Shown: piece by piece, positions 19,801-29,291 of the stretch
How the letters are laid out: the number at the start of each line of letters is the position of its first letter
How positions within the stretch are numbered: position 1 is the first letter of the stretch
Source: Catellatospora bangladeshensis
Lineage (GTDB): Bacteria; Actinomycetota; Actinomycetes; Mycobacteriales; Micromonosporaceae
Direction: 5' to 3'
Assembly: GCF_016862575.1 (NCBI RefSeq)
Contig: NZ_BONF01000016.1
Location: 1-64,000 of the forward strand
Length of the DNA: 64,000 nucleotides
The notes under the pieces: generated by a model
Told to the model about the DNA's origin: nothing
What the model saw: the letters and a program-made list of their open reading frames with translations, nothing else
The model's database searches: none
Made by a program: the position numbers and the translations under genes

Positions 19801-22633
19801 CGGCAACGCCAACCCGGTCGAGTGGGGCAGCCCGATGCTGCCCACCGGCACCGACGCGTTCGGCGCGTACTGGCGGATCCCGCTGGTCGAGGGCGCGACC
19901 GGGGTCAACTACATCGTGCACAAGGGCGACGAGAAGGACCTGCCCGCCGACCAGCGGCTGGACGTCGCGACGTTCGGCAACGAGGTGTGGATCCTGTCCG
20001 GGCAGCAGGCGTACCTGCGGCCGTCGGTCAAGGGCGCGGCGCTGGACATCGACCTGACCAAGTCGTCCGCCCACTTCCTCGACCGGGGCACCGTCGCGTG
20101 GAACAAGCACGACACCGACGGCAAGGTGTACGACCTGGTCGTCGCGCCGAACGGCGGGCTGTCCGTGGTGGACGGCGCGCTGGCCGGCGAGTTCACGAAG
20201 ATCCGGCTCAACGCGTCCGGCGGCCTGTCGGAAGCGCAGCGCAGGAAGTCCCCGCACCTGTGGGCGTACGGCGCGTTCGACGTGAACGCCTCCCTCGCCA
20301 CGCTCAAGAACGCGCTGCGCGGCCAGCTCGTGGTCACCGAGAGCGACCACGAGGGCAAGCTGCTCTCCGCGACGGGCGTGCAGGTGCCGGGCGTGCTGGA
20401 CGACGTGTACGCCGCCGCTCGCGACGTGACGCTCGGGCCGGTGTACGCCAAGGGCAAGCCCAGCCTGGCGCTGTGGACGCCGACCGCGAAGGACGTGAAG
20501 CTGGAGCTGTTCGACACCCCGTCGGCGGCCGCCCAGGTCGTGTCCATGAGCAGGGACGACAGCACCGGTGTGTGGAAGGTCAGCGGCTCGGCCGACTGGA
20601 CCGGTAAGTACTACCGGTTCAAGGTCACCGTGTGGCAGCCCGCCAAGAAGGAGGTCGTCACCGCGTCGGTGACCGACCCCTACTCGGTCGCGCTGTCGGC
20701 CAACTCGACGCACAGCCAGCTCATCGACCTGGCCAAGCTGCCCAAGCCGGCGGTGAAGACCCCGGCCTGGACCGGCAAGGCGCAGATCCAGGAGCTGTCG
20801 GTGCGCGACTTCTCCGTCGCCGACACGACGGTGCCGCAGGAGAAGCGGGGCACGTACGCCGCCTTCACCGACCCGCAGACCGCGGGCATGACGCACCTCA
20901 AGGCACTGGCCGACGCCGGAGTCTCGCACCTGCACCTGCTGCCGGTGTTCGACTTCGCGACCATCCCCGAGAAGCGCGCCGACCAGCAGCAGCCCGCCTG
21001 CGACCTGCCGTCGCTGCCCCGGGACTCGTCTCAGCAGCAGGACTGCGTCGCGGCGGTGGCCGAGAAGGACGGCTACAACTGGGGCTACGACCCGCTGCAC
21101 TACACCGTGCCCGAGGGCGGCTACGCCACCGAGCCAGAGGGCAAGGCGCGCAACGCCGAGTTCCAGTCCATGGTGGACGGCATCCACCGGTCCGGGCTGC
21201 GGGTGGTGCTGGACGTGGTCTACAACCACACCTCGGCGGCGGGCGACGACCCGAAGTCGGTGCTGGACCGGATCGTGCCCGGCTACTACCACCGCCTGCT
21301 GGAGGACGGGGCCGTGGCCACCTCCACCTGCTGCGCCAACACCGCGCCCGAACACGCGATGATGGGCAAGCTGGTGGTCGACTCGCTGGTCACCTGGGCG
21401 AAGACGTACCGGGTGGACGGGTTCCGGTTCGACCTGATGGGCCACCACCCGAAGCAGAACCTGCTCGACGTGCGCGAGGCGCTGGACCGGCTCACCCTCA
21501 GCCGCGACGGCGTCGACGGGAAGTCGATCCTGCTCTACGGCGAGGGCTGGAACTTCGGCGAGGTCGCCAACGACGCCCGGTTCGAGCAGGCCACGCAGGC
21601 GAACATGGCGGGCACCGGCATCGCCACGTTCAACGACCGGCTGCGCGACGCCGTACGCGGCGGCGGGCCGTTCGACGGCAACCCGCGCATCCAGGGCTTC
21701 GCGTCGGGGCTGTACACCGACCCGAACGGGGACGCGGTCAACGGCACGGCGGCCGAGCAGAAGGCGCGGCTGCTGCACCAGCAGGACCAGATCAAGGTCG
21801 GGCTGGCCGGCAACCTGGCCGGGTACACGTTCACCGACTCCAGCGGGGCGAAGGTGAGCGGGGCCGAGGTGGACTACAACGGCTCGCCGGCCGGGTACAC
21901 CAAGGCGCCCGGTGAGGCGGTGACGTACGTCGACGCGCACGACAACGAGATCCTGTTCGACGCGCTGGCCTACAAGCTGCCGCAGGACACCACGGCGGCC
22001 GACCGGGCCCGGATGCAGGTGCTGGCGCTGTCCACGGTGGTGTTCAGCCAGGGCACCGGGTTCGTCACGGCGGGCTCGGACCTGCTGCGCAGCAAGTCGC
22101 TGGACCGCAACTCGTACAACTCCGGCGACTGGTTCAACGCCATCCGCTGGGACTGCGCGAGCGGCAACGGGTTCGGCCTCGGCCTGCCCCCGAAGCCGGA
22201 CAACGAGAGCAAGTGGGCCTACGCCAAGCCGCTGCTCGCCGATCCGGCGCTGGTGCCGGGCTGCGCGGCGATCGACCTGGCCAAGGACCGGTTCGCCGAG
22301 CTGCTGCGGGTGCGCTCGTCGAGCCCGCTGTTCGATCTGCGTACGCAGGCCGAGGTGCAGCAGGCGGTGACGTTCCCGCTGTCCGGCGCGGCCGAGACGC
22401 CGGGCGTGATCACCATGGTGCTCAAGAAGGACGGCAAGACCGTGGTCGTGGTCTTCAACGGCACCCCGTCGTCGGTCGACCAGACCGTGGCGTCGCTGAA
22501 GTACGCCCGCCTCGGCCTGCACCCGGTGCTGGCCGGCTCGGTGGACCCGCTGGTGCGCCAGTCGGCGTACGCCCCGGCCACCGGGACGTTCACGGTCCCC
22601 GGCCGCACGGTGGCGGTCTTCGTCACCCGCTGA
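16889..22633 (+). CDS. Bifunctional amylopullulanase, two GH13 catalytic domains
   Basis: A 1914-residue exported enzyme for starch, glycogen or pullulan. A hydrophobic helix (about 22-42) serves as signal peptide or anchor. Domain 1 (about 80-590) is an alpha-amylase GH13: DVIVNHT near 201, nucleophile in GYRLDTAKH near 335, acid in FGEVYS near 371, and GNHDMG near 438. Next come an Ig-like stretch and three pullulanase-associated repeats (about 741-840, 847-947, 949-1047), each with a [15 protein letters not shown] motif. A CBM48-type domain (about 1184-1267) precedes domain 2, a pullulanase GH13 with NWGYDPLHY (1396), DVVYNHT (1440), [10 protein letters not shown] (1510), GEGWNFG (1551) and DAHDN (1681). 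RBS AGGAG; start ATG at 16889. A CTTGC-type operator lies upstream. Confidence 0.9.
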   Translation: MAALRALVRTAAPLRGKPRNLRILLIGLLALVLTAAPIVVVRVLSGDGPAQWVEAGETYWQDEPAEAALAGAATPQRQAEQFYFVLPDRFANGDARNDRGGLSGDRLKTGLDKTDKGFYHGGDLAGVIDKLDYIQGLGTTAIWLAPVFKNRPVQGTGADASAGYHGYWITDFTQVDPHFGTNADLKRLVKLAHERGIKIYLDVIVNHTADVIAYEENQYSYVDKKTSPYADAQGRAFEDANYADGRNGFPQVDRTSMPYTPVFKNAADAKAKVPAWLNDPTMYHNRGDSTFSGENSTYGDFFGLDDLWTERPDVVRGMTKIYSDWIASTGIDGYRLDTAKHVNMEFWPQFSQGIASNARKAGKPDFFMFGEVYSADPAIMSSYVRQGQLQATLDFGFQAAAQGFVTGGSGQGLADLYAADGMYTARGADAYTLPTFLGNHDMGRIGTFIRNSGADADAALQRDRLAHELMFLTRGQPVVYSGDEQGFTGNGGDKDARQDMFATQVADYLDDDLLGTDRTHAADQYDTAHPLYRAIADLGALRQAHPALRDGVQLTRHAGDGVFAFSRLDRTSRTEYLVAANSGTAPKTVTVDTATAGAAFGQLYPAVGSGVTAGADGRVTITVPALSSIVLRADRAVPQAGDPQVSIVPADGTKVATRAAITAQVTGDPLATVSFAAQVGDGAWKLLGTANSAPYTVHHDLTGLAGGTTVRYKAVVRDGQGRTASAVSAITVASPAQAAQREYVLVHYQRADGDYDPWGLYTWGDVDGSMQHPWPQGQPFAGEDSYGRFAWVKVKPGATNMGFLVVNGSGNKDVEADRSVDPSRVGEIWLKSGDATIYPSRAAATGRADVHYRRGDGAYTGWGLHLWGDGLAAGAGTDWSSPRQPDGTDAFGAHWSVPVADATKPVNFIVHRGDEKDPNADLAVDLGVGEAWIASGDATVHPTRAAAERTAVLHYRRADGNYDGWGLHLWDGNANPVEWGSPMLPTGTDAFGAYWRIPLVEGATGVNYIVHKGDEKDLPADQRLDVATFGNEVWILSGQQAYLRPSVKGAALDIDLTKSSAHFLDRGTVAWNKHDTDGKVYDLVVAPNGGLSVVDGALAGEFTKIRLNASGGLSEAQRRKSPHLWAYGAFDVNASLATLKNALRGQLVVTESDHEGKLLSATGVQVPGVLDDVYAAARDVTLGPVYAKGKPSLALWTPTAKDVKLELFDTPSAAAQVVSMSRDDSTGVWKVSGSADWTGKYYRFKVTVWQPAKKEVVTASVTDPYSVALSANSTHSQLIDLAKLPKPAVKTPAWTGKAQIQELSVRDFSVADTTVPQEKRGTYAAFTDPQTAGMTHLKALADAGVSHLHLLPVFDFATIPEKRADQQQPACDLPSLPRDSSQQQDCVAAVAEKDGYNWGYDPLHYTVPEGGYATEPEGKARNAEFQSMVDGIHRSGLRVVLDVVYNHTSAAGDDPKSVLDRIVPGYYHRLLEDGAVATSTCCANTAPEHAMMGKLVVDSLVTWAKTYRVDGFRFDLMGHHPKQNLLDVREALDRLTLSRDGVDGKSILLYGEGWNFGEVANDARFEQATQANMAGTGIATFNDRLRDAVRGGGPFDGNPRIQGFASGLYTDPNGDAVNGTAAEQKARLLHQQDQIKVGLAGNLAGYTFTDSSGAKVSGAEVDYNGSPAGYTKAPGEAVTYVDAHDNEILFDALAYKLPQDTTAADRARMQVLALSTVVFSQGTGFVTAGSDLLRSKSLDRNSYNSGDWFNAIRWDCASGNGFGLGLPPKPDNESKWAYAKPLLADPALVPGCAAIDLAKDRFAELLRVRSSSPLFDLRTQAEVQQAVTFPLSGAAETPGVITMVLKKDGKTVVVVFNGTPSSVDQTVASLKYARLGLHPVLAGSVDPLVRQSAYAPATGTFTVPGRTVAVFVTR

Positions 22634-22644
22634 CGCTCACCCGC

Positions 22645-22679
22645 CGAGGGGCGGTCCGCATCGCGCGGGCCGCCCCTCG
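22645..22679 (+). terminator. Hairpin after the amylopullulanase gene
   Basis: CGAGGGGCGGTCCG pairs with CGGGCCGCCCCTCG (one T-G contact) around a 7-base loop, starting 12 bases after the stop. There is only a weak T tract, common for actinomycete terminators. Confidence 0.65.
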
Positions 22680-22688
22680 TCTGTTCAG

Positions 22689-22748
22689 TCGATCACGGTG
22701 CCAAGGTTGGGACACGCCGTCGAACACGTCCATAAGTTCATGATCAAC
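22689..22748. repeat. Palindrome family B, copy 3
   Basis: The reverse complement reads GTTGATCATGAACTTATGG, then ACGTGTTCGACGGCGTGTC, then a diverged right arm ending GTGATCGAC. It lies between two convergent genes, beside the terminator at 22645. Confidence 0.82.
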
Positions 22749-22777
22749 GGGGAACCCCGCCCGGCCGCGGGGCGCGG

Positions 22778-24223
22778 TCAGCCGGGGAGGCGGGGGCCCG
22801 CCTCGCGCTGGGTGGCGAGCCAAGACTCGACATCCGCGGCGCTGCGGGGGAGGCCTGCCGACAGGTTGACGGCGCCGTCCTTGGTGACCAGGACGTCGTC
22901 CTCGATGCGGATGCCGATGCCGCGGAGTTCGGCGGGGACCAGCTCGTCCTCGGGCTGGAAGTACAAGCCCGGCTCGACGGTGAGGACGTAGCCCTCGTCG
23001 AGGGCGCCGTCCTTGTACTTCTCGTGGCGGGCGTGGGCGCAGTCGTGCACGTCGATGCCGAGCATGTGGCCGAAGCCGTGCAGGGTCCACCGTCGGTAGA
23101 TGGTGGACTCCTTGGACATCGCCTCGTCCACGCTGACCGGGAGGATGCCGAGCTCGTGCAGGCCCTCGGCGAGCACCCGCATGCAGGTGGTGTGCACGTC
23201 GGCGAACTTGACGCCGGGCTTGATGAAGTCCATGCCAGCCTGCTGCGAGCGCAGCACGATGTCGTACACCTGCCGCTGCAGCGGGGTGAACGTGCCGCTG
23301 ACCGGCAGCGTCCGGGTGACGTCGGCGGTGTAGAGGTTGCGGTTCTCCACGCCCATGTCCAGCAGCAGCAGCTCGCCGGGCGTGATGCGCCCGTCGTTGC
23401 GGATCCAGTGCAGCACGGTGGCGTTGCTGCCCGCGCCGACGATGGAGCTGTAACCGACGGTGTTGCCGTCGTGGCGGGCGCGCAGGCCGAACACGCCGTC
23501 GACGAGGCGCTCGGAGACCGGCCGGTCGGCCGGGATGATCCGGGCGACGTCCTCGAAGCCGCGGGTGGTGGCGTCGATGGCGTCCTGGAGCTGCGCGATC
23601 TCCCACTCGTCCTTGACGAGCTTCATCTCGGAGATGACCCAGGCCAGCTCGCGGTCGCGCTCCGGGTTCGTCGCCCGGACCAGCTTGTCCACGTGCGGGT
23701 CGAGGCCGCGCAGCACCCGGGTGCGGCCGGGCTGGAGGTCGTCCAGCACCCCGCCGAGCGTGTCCAGGTGGGCGGTCTCGACGCCCAGCTCGGCGGACTT
23801 CTCGCGCAGCGTGTGGCGGCGGCCGATCCACAGCTCGCCGTAGCGGCGGTCCTTGAAGAACTCGTCGGTGTCGCGCGGCGAGCGCGGGCGCACGTAGAGC
23901 ACGGCGTCGTGGCCGGAGCCGTTGGGCCGCAGCACCAGCACGCTCTCCGGGTCGTGCTCGCCGGTGAGGTAGACGAAGTCGCTGCCGGGACGGTACGGGA
24001 AGTCGGTGTCGTTGGCCCGGACCATCTCGTGCCCGGACGGGATGACCAGCGTCTCGCCGGGGAACGCCGAGGACAGCGCCGCGCGGCGCTTGGCGTGGTT
24101 CGGGGCCTCCGCCCGCAGGGTCACCGGGAGCTCGGTGTCGCTCCATCCGGTGCGCATGAACTGCAGGAACTTCTCCGGGTACGCAGGGTCGTGCGACTCG
24201 GTGCCCTTCTTCTCTTCAGTCAT
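22778..24223 (-). CDS. pepP: Xaa-Pro aminopeptidase (aminopeptidase P)
   Basis: A 481-residue metallopeptidase of family M24B that removes an N-terminal residue before proline. The N-terminal AMP_N domain covers about residues 35-180 (FPYRPGSDFVYLTGE). The pita-bread catalytic domain has the dinuclear-metal ligands in LLLDMGVENRNLYTADVTRTL (two Asp), GFGHMLGIDVHD (His), TVEPGLYF (Glu) and IGIRIEDDVLV (Glu). I chose the ATG at 24223, which has GGAGG nine bases upstream. It is divergent from asparagine synthetase. Probably cytoplasmic. Confidence 0.93.
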   Translation of the reverse strand: MTEEKKGTESHDPAYPEKFLQFMRTGWSDTELPVTLRAEAPNHAKRRAALSSAFPGETLVIPSGHEMVRANDTDFPYRPGSDFVYLTGEHDPESVLVLRPNGSGHDAVLYVRPRSPRDTDEFFKDRRYGELWIGRRHTLREKSAELGVETAHLDTLGGVLDDLQPGRTRVLRGLDPHVDKLVRATNPERDRELAWVISEMKLVKDEWEIAQLQDAIDATTRGFEDVARIIPADRPVSERLVDGVFGLRARHDGNTVGYSSIVGAGSNATVLHWIRNDGRITPGELLLLDMGVENRNLYTADVTRTLPVSGTFTPLQRQVYDIVLRSQQAGMDFIKPGVKFADVHTTCMRVLAEGLHELGILPVSVDEAMSKESTIYRRWTLHGFGHMLGIDVHDCAHARHEKYKDGALDEGYVLTVEPGLYFQPEDELVPAELRGIGIRIEDDVLVTKDGAVNLSAGLPRSAADVESWLATQREAGPRLPG

Positions 24224-24294
24224 ATTGCCGCCTCCGAGCAAGTCTTCGTGTGTTCTGAGCCTATCGCCCGCCGGTGGCTGGCATGATTGCCCAC

Positions 24295-26310
24295 GTGTGC
24301 GGACTTTTGGCCTTTTTCAGTAGTCAGGGCACGGTTGAAGGGTTTGCCGAGCCGCTCCGTGAAGCCCTGGAGCGGCTGCACCACCGGGGCCCGGACGAGA
24401 CCGGCCTGGACGTCGTCGGCACCGATGCGATCTTCGCGCACAAGCGGCTGGCCATCATCGACGTCGAGTTCTCCAAGGAGCCGCTGCCCTGGTCGCCGCC
24501 GGAGGCGGACGGCACCGAGGCGGCCGAGCCGCGCTACCTGCTCACCTTCAACGGCGAGATCTACAACTACGTCGAGCTGCGCCAGGAGCTGATCGACACC
24601 TACGGCGCGAAGTTCGCCACCCAGGGCGACGGCGAGGTCGTGGTGGTCGGCTACCACTACTGGGGCGAGGCGGTGCTGGACCGGCTGCGCGGCATGTTCG
24701 CGTTCGTGATCTGGGACCGGCAGGAGCGGACGGCCTTCGGTGCGCGCGACCCGTTCGGCATCAAGCCGCTGCACTACCTGCACACCGTCGACGGACTGTT
24801 CCTGGCCAGCGAGAAGAAGGCGCTGCTGCCGTTCGCGGCCAGCGCCACCGCGGGCAACGCCGGCATCGGCCCGGTCGAGCTGTCCCACCTGCTCACCTTC
24901 CAGTACGTTCCGGAGCCGCACACGCTGCACCGGGGCATCGAGCGCATCGGCTCGGGGGAGTGCCTGACCTGGCGGCCCGGCCCCGCCGACGGCCCGCGCA
25001 ACGGCGGCGAGCTGACCCGGCGGCGCTGGTTCCGGCCGGTGCTGCGGCCGACCCCCGTGGAGCACCCGCAGCGGCTGTTCGACGAGATCCGCGAGACGCT
25101 GCGCGAGAGCGTGCGCCTGCACATGCGCTCGGACGTGCCGGTCGGCGCGTTCCTGTCCAGCGGCATCGACTCCACCGCGGTGGTCGCGCTGGCGCGGGAG
25201 TGGAATCCGGACATCCTGACCTTCACGGTCGGATACGACGTGGCCGGGTACTCCGAGATCGACGTCGCCCAGGACTCGGCGCGGCAGCTCGGGGTGACCA
25301 CGATCCCCACCAAGATCGGCGCGCAGGACATGATGGACGCGCTGCCGCGCATCGTCTGGCACCTGGACGACCCGGTCGCCGACCCGTCGCTGGTGCCGCT
25401 CTACCACGTCGCGAAGACGGCCGCCGAGCACGTCACGGTGGTGCTGTCCGGCGAGGGCGCGGACGAGTTCTTCGGCGGGTACGCCATCTACCGCGAGCCG
25501 CTGTCGCTGGCCCCGGTGACGCGGCTGCCCGACCCGTTCCAGCGCGGCCTGCGGGCGATCTCGAAGGCGATCCCGCACGGCGTGCGCGGCAAGAGCTACC
25601 TGGAACGCGGCACCACGCCGCTGACCTCGCGGTTCAGCGGCAACTCGCGCATCTTCACCGACGACGCCGAGATCCGCCGCCTGCTGCGCCGCAAGGACGC
25701 CGCCGACGCCGCGGCCCGGTTCACCGACGTGACCGCGCCGTACTTCGCCGAGGCCGCCGCCGACGGCCTGGACGAGGTGGCGACCATGCAGTACGTCGAC
25801 ATCCACACCTGGCTGCGCGGCGACATCCTGGTCAAGGCCGACCGCATGTCGATGGCCCACTCGCTGGAGCTGCGGGTGCCGTTCCTGGACCGGGAGGTGT
25901 TCGCGGTCGCGGCGCGCATCCCGCAGGAGTTCAAGGTGCCGCCGCGCTCGCACGCCACCAAGTACGCGCTGCGCAAGGCGCTGGAGCAGGTGGTGCCACC
26001 GGGCATCGTCAACCGGCCCAAGCTCGGCTTCCCCACCCCGACCCGGGTGTGGCTGGCCGGCGAGATGTTCGACTGGGCCCGGGAGATCCTGCACACCTCC
26101 GGCGCCGACGACCTGCTCGACCTGACGTACGTGGACGGCCTGCTCAAGGAGCACCGGGCCGGGACGGCGGACCACTCCCGCAAGATCTGGACGGTGCTGG
26201 TGTTCTGCGTCTGGCACTCCATCTTCGTGGCCCGCACCCTCGACCCGGGTATCGGCCGCAACGCCTCGGCGCTGCTGACGAAACCCGTCGTCGGCTCGAT
26301 GGTTTCCTGA
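24295..26310 (+). CDS. asnB: Asparagine synthetase (glutamine-hydrolysing)
   Basis: A 671-residue two-domain enzyme. The GTG at 24295 is followed directly by TGC, so after removal of fMet the N-terminal nucleophile Cys2 (CGLLAFF) is exposed; upstream starts would bury it. The glutaminase domain includes HHRGPDETG and FNGEIYNY. The synthetase domain has the ATP-binding PP-loop-type SSGIDSTAVVAL near residue 288 and SGEGADEFFGGY near 386. The spacing resembles the actinobacterial AsnB with a long C terminus. It is transcribed alone, divergent from pepP. Confidence 0.93.
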   Translation: MCGLLAFFSSQGTVEGFAEPLREALERLHHRGPDETGLDVVGTDAIFAHKRLAIIDVEFSKEPLPWSPPEADGTEAAEPRYLLTFNGEIYNYVELRQELIDTYGAKFATQGDGEVVVVGYHYWGEAVLDRLRGMFAFVIWDRQERTAFGARDPFGIKPLHYLHTVDGLFLASEKKALLPFAASATAGNAGIGPVELSHLLTFQYVPEPHTLHRGIERIGSGECLTWRPGPADGPRNGGELTRRRWFRPVLRPTPVEHPQRLFDEIRETLRESVRLHMRSDVPVGAFLSSGIDSTAVVALAREWNPDILTFTVGYDVAGYSEIDVAQDSARQLGVTTIPTKIGAQDMMDALPRIVWHLDDPVADPSLVPLYHVAKTAAEHVTVVLSGEGADEFFGGYAIYREPLSLAPVTRLPDPFQRGLRAISKAIPHGVRGKSYLERGTTPLTSRFSGNSRIFTDDAEIRRLLRRKDAADAAARFTDVTAPYFAEAAADGLDEVATMQYVDIHTWLRGDILVKADRMSMAHSLELRVPFLDREVFAVAARIPQEFKVPPRSHATKYALRKALEQVVPPGIVNRPKLGFPTPTRVWLAGEMFDWAREILHTSGADDLLDLTYVDGLLKEHRAGTADHSRKIWTVLVFCVWHSIFVARTLDPGIGRNASALLTKPVVGSMVS

Positions 26311-26386
26311 CTGTTAACGCCGTGACATGCTTTCCCTGACATCCACCGCCGTCGCCGGCACCGGTGGAGCGGTTCGGGGAGGCGCG

Positions 26387-26872
26387 ATGGAGCGGGCGAT
26401 CCTGTGTGGAGTGTCGTCCCTGGTCAGACCGGATGCGCTCGTCGCCGCCCGGGGGCTCTGGCGCACGCCGGGGCCCTCGCGGCTGTTCCACGCCGACGCC
26501 GCCGAGGCACCGGAGGCCGCGTGGCCGTGGCTGCGCGAGGTGGCCGAGGAGTTCGCGCGCCGGGCGGACCTGACCGTGCTGTCGGGCGCCGACGCGGCCA
26601 CGCTCTACGGGCCCGTGCCGCCGCTGCGCCCCGCACGTCGACTGCGCTCGATGGGTGACGGGGCGGTGCTGCTCGTGTGCGGGCCGCATACATCCATCCT
26701 GATCTGCGACGACGCCGACGCGCGGCCGCGCGCGGACGGTCCCGGCGATGTCGTGATCGGACTGCCGTTCACCCCCGCGTTACCGAATCTGCAGGCAGCG
26801 CTGGGTGCCGGCAGTGTGCCGTGGGACGCAGCGGGCTGGTTGGATCTAGTAAATACGGCGTACGCGGCCTAA
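26387..26872 (+). CDS. Conserved hypothetical protein, 161 residues
   Basis: Starts MERAILCGVSSL with GGGGAGG upstream. The middle part has a predicted Rossmann-like alternation (LTVLSGADAATLYG, AVLLVCGPHTSILICDD) but no motif I can name. It lies nine bases before the following small gene and is probably in one transcript with it and the AhpD-like gene. Role unknown. Confidence 0.55.
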   Translation: MERAILCGVSSLVRPDALVAARGLWRTPGPSRLFHADAAEAPEAAWPWLREVAEEFARRADLTVLSGADAATLYGPVPPLRPARRLRSMGDGAVLLVCGPHTSILICDDADARPRADGPGDVVIGLPFTPALPNLQAALGAGSVPWDAAGWLDLVNTAYAA

Positions 26873-26881
26873 GGTGCCTTC

Positions 26882-27328
26882 GTGCCCCTGCATCCTCAAA
26901 ACGACAACGAGAAGACCGCCGAGGCCCTGCTCGCCGCGCTGCGCCACGCGGTGCTGGACGGTCCCGGATCGACGCCGTCGCGTGTGCGGCAGGCGGTCGC
27001 CGCGGCGAAGATCGAAGAGCTGAACCAGGAGCTGCGCGACTACGTGGAGACGCTGCGCGAGCACGCCTGGCGCAGCACCGACGACCAGGTGCGCGAGCTG
27101 CTGGCGGTCGGCTGGGTCGAGGACCAGGTCTACGAGCTGACCGTGGCGGTGGCGCTGGGCGCGGGCGGGCGGCGGGTCGACGCCGGGCTGGCCGCGCTGG
27201 CGCGAGCCGAGGCCCGGCGCGCGGCGGGCGCGCCGCCCACCGCCACCGTGCCGACGCAGTCGCTGCCCGCCGCCGTGCAGGCGACGCCCGTCGCGGCCCA
27301 GGCGGAGGTGCGGCGTGCGGCTGCCTAG
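26882..27328 (+). CDS. Small helical protein upstream of AhpD-like gene
   Basis: A 148-residue protein with GTG start, made of long helices (TAEALLAALRHAVLDG, ELNQELRDYVETLREHAW, WVEDQVYELTVAVALGAG) and an Ala/Pro-rich end. The phrase VGWVEDQVYELTVAVALGAG looks like the helical core of carboxymuconolactone decarboxylase-like proteins but without the cysteines. Its end overlaps the start of the next gene by 14 bases, so they are probably coupled and may form a complex. Confidence 0.6.
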   Translation: MPLHPQNDNEKTAEALLAALRHAVLDGPGSTPSRVRQAVAAAKIEELNQELRDYVETLREHAWRSTDDQVRELLAVGWVEDQVYELTVAVALGAGGRRVDAGLAALARAEARRAAGAPPTATVPTQSLPAAVQATPVAAQAEVRRAAA

Positions 27329-27902
27329 CCTGAGCCGGTCCTGGCGCTTCAGCGACCGGGTCAAACTGAAGATCATCCGGCTGGCCAGCGGCCGCCCGCC
27401 GGCCGACATCCTCAAGATCCTGCACTACCGCCGGGAGTTCTTCGGCGAGCCGTTCACCGAGTGGGTGCACCAGGTGCTGCGCGGCCCGTCGGAGTGGAGC
27501 GTCGGCGAGCGCGAGCTGATGGCCACCTTCGTGTCGCACCTCAACCAGTGCCGCTTCTGCGAGGGCAGCCACGGTGCCATCGCGGACGTGACGCTCGGGC
27601 CGGACGTGACCGCCGCGGTGCTCGCCGACTGGCGCACCGCCCCGCTGCGCCCGGCGCTGCGGGCCGCGTTCGCGCTGCTGGAGGTGCTCACGCTGCGACC
27701 GGCCGAGGTCGGGCCGGAGCACGTCGAGGCGGCGTACGCCCACGGCGTCACCGAGCAGGGCGTGCGCGACGTGATCCACGTCTGCGGCATCTTCTGCACC
27801 ATCAACCGGATCGCCGACGCGGTCGACTTCGCCGTGCCCGACGACAAGGGCCTCAAGGGCGACGCGTACCAGCTGCTGAAGCGCGGCTACGCGATCAGCT
27901 GA
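27315..27902 (+). CDS. AhpD-like carboxymuconolactone decarboxylase family protein
   Basis: A 195-residue all-helical protein. The redox motif CRFC occurs in FVSHLNQCRFCEGSH (near residue 75-89), with the following histidine as in AhpD-type alkylhydroperoxidases, where the two cysteines and this histidine carry proton relay. GTG start within the previous gene. Likely a peroxidase-like or reductase subunit acting with the preceding small helical protein; substrate unknown. It ends 8 bases after the 3' end of the convergent MBL-fold gene. Confidence 0.8.
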   Translation: MRLPSLSRSWRFSDRVKLKIIRLASGRPPADILKILHYRREFFGEPFTEWVHQVLRGPSEWSVGERELMATFVSHLNQCRFCEGSHGAIADVTLGPDVTAAVLADWRTAPLRPALRAAFALLEVLTLRPAEVGPEHVEAAYAHGVTEQGVRDVIHVCGIFCTINRIADAVDFAVPDDKGLKGDAYQLLKRGYAIS

Positions 27903-28746
27903 GCACGTTCGGCGTGGCCGCGTCCAGCTGGGCGTAGCCACGCCGCACCGCGTGCTCGGCCTCCCGCAGCCCGGCGGCGCCCCAGCGGCTCAGCGAGCTG
28001 GCCGCGGCCACCTTCGCCACGTCCCCGCCGTCGCCGTGCGCCTCCCGGATCAGCCAGTCCAGCGCGGCCAGCTCGTCGTGCGCGATGCTCAGGAACTCGG
28101 CGTCGACGATCTCGCCGTGCCCCGGCACCACCACCGTGTCCGGCCCCGCCGCCGTGGCCAGCGCGCGCAGCGTCTCCGGCCAGTCCAGCGGGAACGCGTC
28201 GGCGAAGCCGGGCGGGGCGCCCTCCTCGACCAGGTCCCCGGCGACGAGCACGTCGTCGACGCGTACCACCAGGTCGCCCGCGGTGTGGCCGCGGCCGTGC
28301 CAGGACACCTTGACCAGCCGCCCGCCGATGTCGACCAGGTCCTCGCGGGCCACCTCGGTGTTCGGCGGCTTGATCGCGGTCAGGCCCACCTCGCGGGCGA
28401 TCCGCTCGTCGTCGCCGAGCAGCTCCTGCTCCCAGACGCGCTGCCAGGCCAGGCCGTTCTCGCGCAGCTCGCGGGCGCACTCCTGGTGGCCCCAGATCGG
28501 GGTGGCGGGCCCGGCCAGCGTCGCGTTGCCGAAGCAGTGGTCGAAGTGGAAGTGCGTGTTCACGATGCCCAGCGGCTTGGTGGTCACCCTCCGGACCGCC
28601 TCGTGCAGCTCGCGCGCCTGCGTCCCGGTGGACAGCGTGTCCACCAGCAGCGCGCCCGTCTCCCCGGTGATCAGCGTGCAGTTGACCCGCAGGTACGGGT
28701 ACACCAGCACGTGCACCCCGTCGGCGATCTCGGTGAACTCCGTCAT
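27895..28746 (-). CDS. Metallo-beta-lactamase-fold hydrolase
   Basis: A 283-residue MBL-fold protein. The metal motif HFHFDH is at residues 65-70, the next histidine in GRGHTAGDLVV, the bridging aspartate in VLVAGDLVEEG and the last histidine in VVPGHGEIV. The fold hydrolyses thioesters, lactones or phosphodiesters. The stop of the upstream thioesterase-like gene overlaps its ATG by 4 bases, so the two make an operon, perhaps acting on acyl thioesters. It overlaps the end of the convergent AhpD-like gene by eight bases. Confidence 0.85.
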   Translation of the reverse strand: MTEFTEIADGVHVLVYPYLRVNCTLITGETGALLVDTLSTGTQARELHEAVRRVTTKPLGIVNTHFHFDHCFGNATLAGPATPIWGHQECARELRENGLAWQRVWEQELLGDDERIAREVGLTAIKPPNTEVAREDLVDIGGRLVKVSWHGRGHTAGDLVVRVDDVLVAGDLVEEGAPPGFADAFPLDWPETLRALATAAGPDTVVVPGHGEIVDAEFLSIAHDELAALDWLIREAHGDGGDVAKVAAASSLSRWGAAGLREAEHAVRRGYAQLDAATPNVLS

Positions 28747-29132
28747 GATCCAGTCGCCTTCTCCACGAACCGGTGCCGGTCCACCAGCACCCGCTCGACC
28801 CGCCCCTCCGCCGCGACGGTGTCGCCGTCGCGCACGGTCACGTCGAACGTGAGCCGGCGGCCGTCGACCTTCGTGAGCAGCGCCTCCGCCACCACGCTAC
28901 GGCCTACCGGGGTCGCCGACCGGTGATCCAGCTCGACGCGTACCCCGACCGTGGTCTGGCCCGACTCCAGCACCCGCGCGGTGGCCGCCACGGTGGCCGC
29001 CTCCGCCAGCGCGATCACCCGCGGGGTGCCCAGCACCGGGACGTCGCCCGAGCCCAGCGCCTGCGCCGTGTCCGCGTCACTCACCGTCAACTGAACCTTC
29101 GCCGTCAACCCCGCAGTGAGCTGCTGCACCAT
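28743..29132 (-). CDS. Hot-dog-fold thioesterase, FlK-like
   Basis: A 129-residue single hot-dog domain. The pattern AEAATVAATARVLESGQTTVGVRVELDHRSATPVG in outline (about residues 43-77) matches the family of fluoroacetyl-CoA thioesterase FlK and relatives, with Glu in the helix and His in DHRSATP. The true substrate is likely another short acyl-CoA. First gene of a two-gene operon with the MBL-fold hydrolase. Confidence 0.78.
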   Translation of the reverse strand: MVQQLTAGLTAKVQLTVSDADTAQALGSGDVPVLGTPRVIALAEAATVAATARVLESGQTTVGVRVELDHRSATPVGRSVVAEALLTKVDGRRLTFDVTVRDGDTVAAEGRVERVLVDRHRFVEKATGS

Positions 29133-29194
29133 GCGCCACAGCCTAGGCCCTCACCAAGGCCCCCGCACGCATCGCCGTCGCGCCCTCACCTCCG

Positions 29195-29258
29195 CCGCAA
29201 CTCTTACGGACTCGCGCCCTCCGGAGGGCGTTCCGGCCGCAACTCTTACGGATTCGCG
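29195..29258. repeat. 22-bp direct repeat, two copies 42 bp apart
   Basis: CCGCAACTCTTACGGAYTCG followed by CG occurs at 29195-29216 and 29237-29258 (Y is C then T). Between them lies the small hairpin CCCTCCGGAGGG. The pair is in the promoter region of the gene at 29292 and its divergent neighbour at 29132, so it could be a double operator; this is uncertain. Confidence 0.6.
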
Positions 29259-29291
29259 ACGGCTCCGCGCGGGACGGAGGAGCCCTAGGAT

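Noticed and set aside
16928-22522. An 1864-codon open frame on the minus strand antisense to the amylopullulanase gene, and similar long antisense frames opposite acnA and ligB
   Set aside because: These are the usual mirror frames of GC-rich genes: composition is Val/Arg/Gly/His-rich, no domain is visible, and the plus-strand proteins are clearly real.
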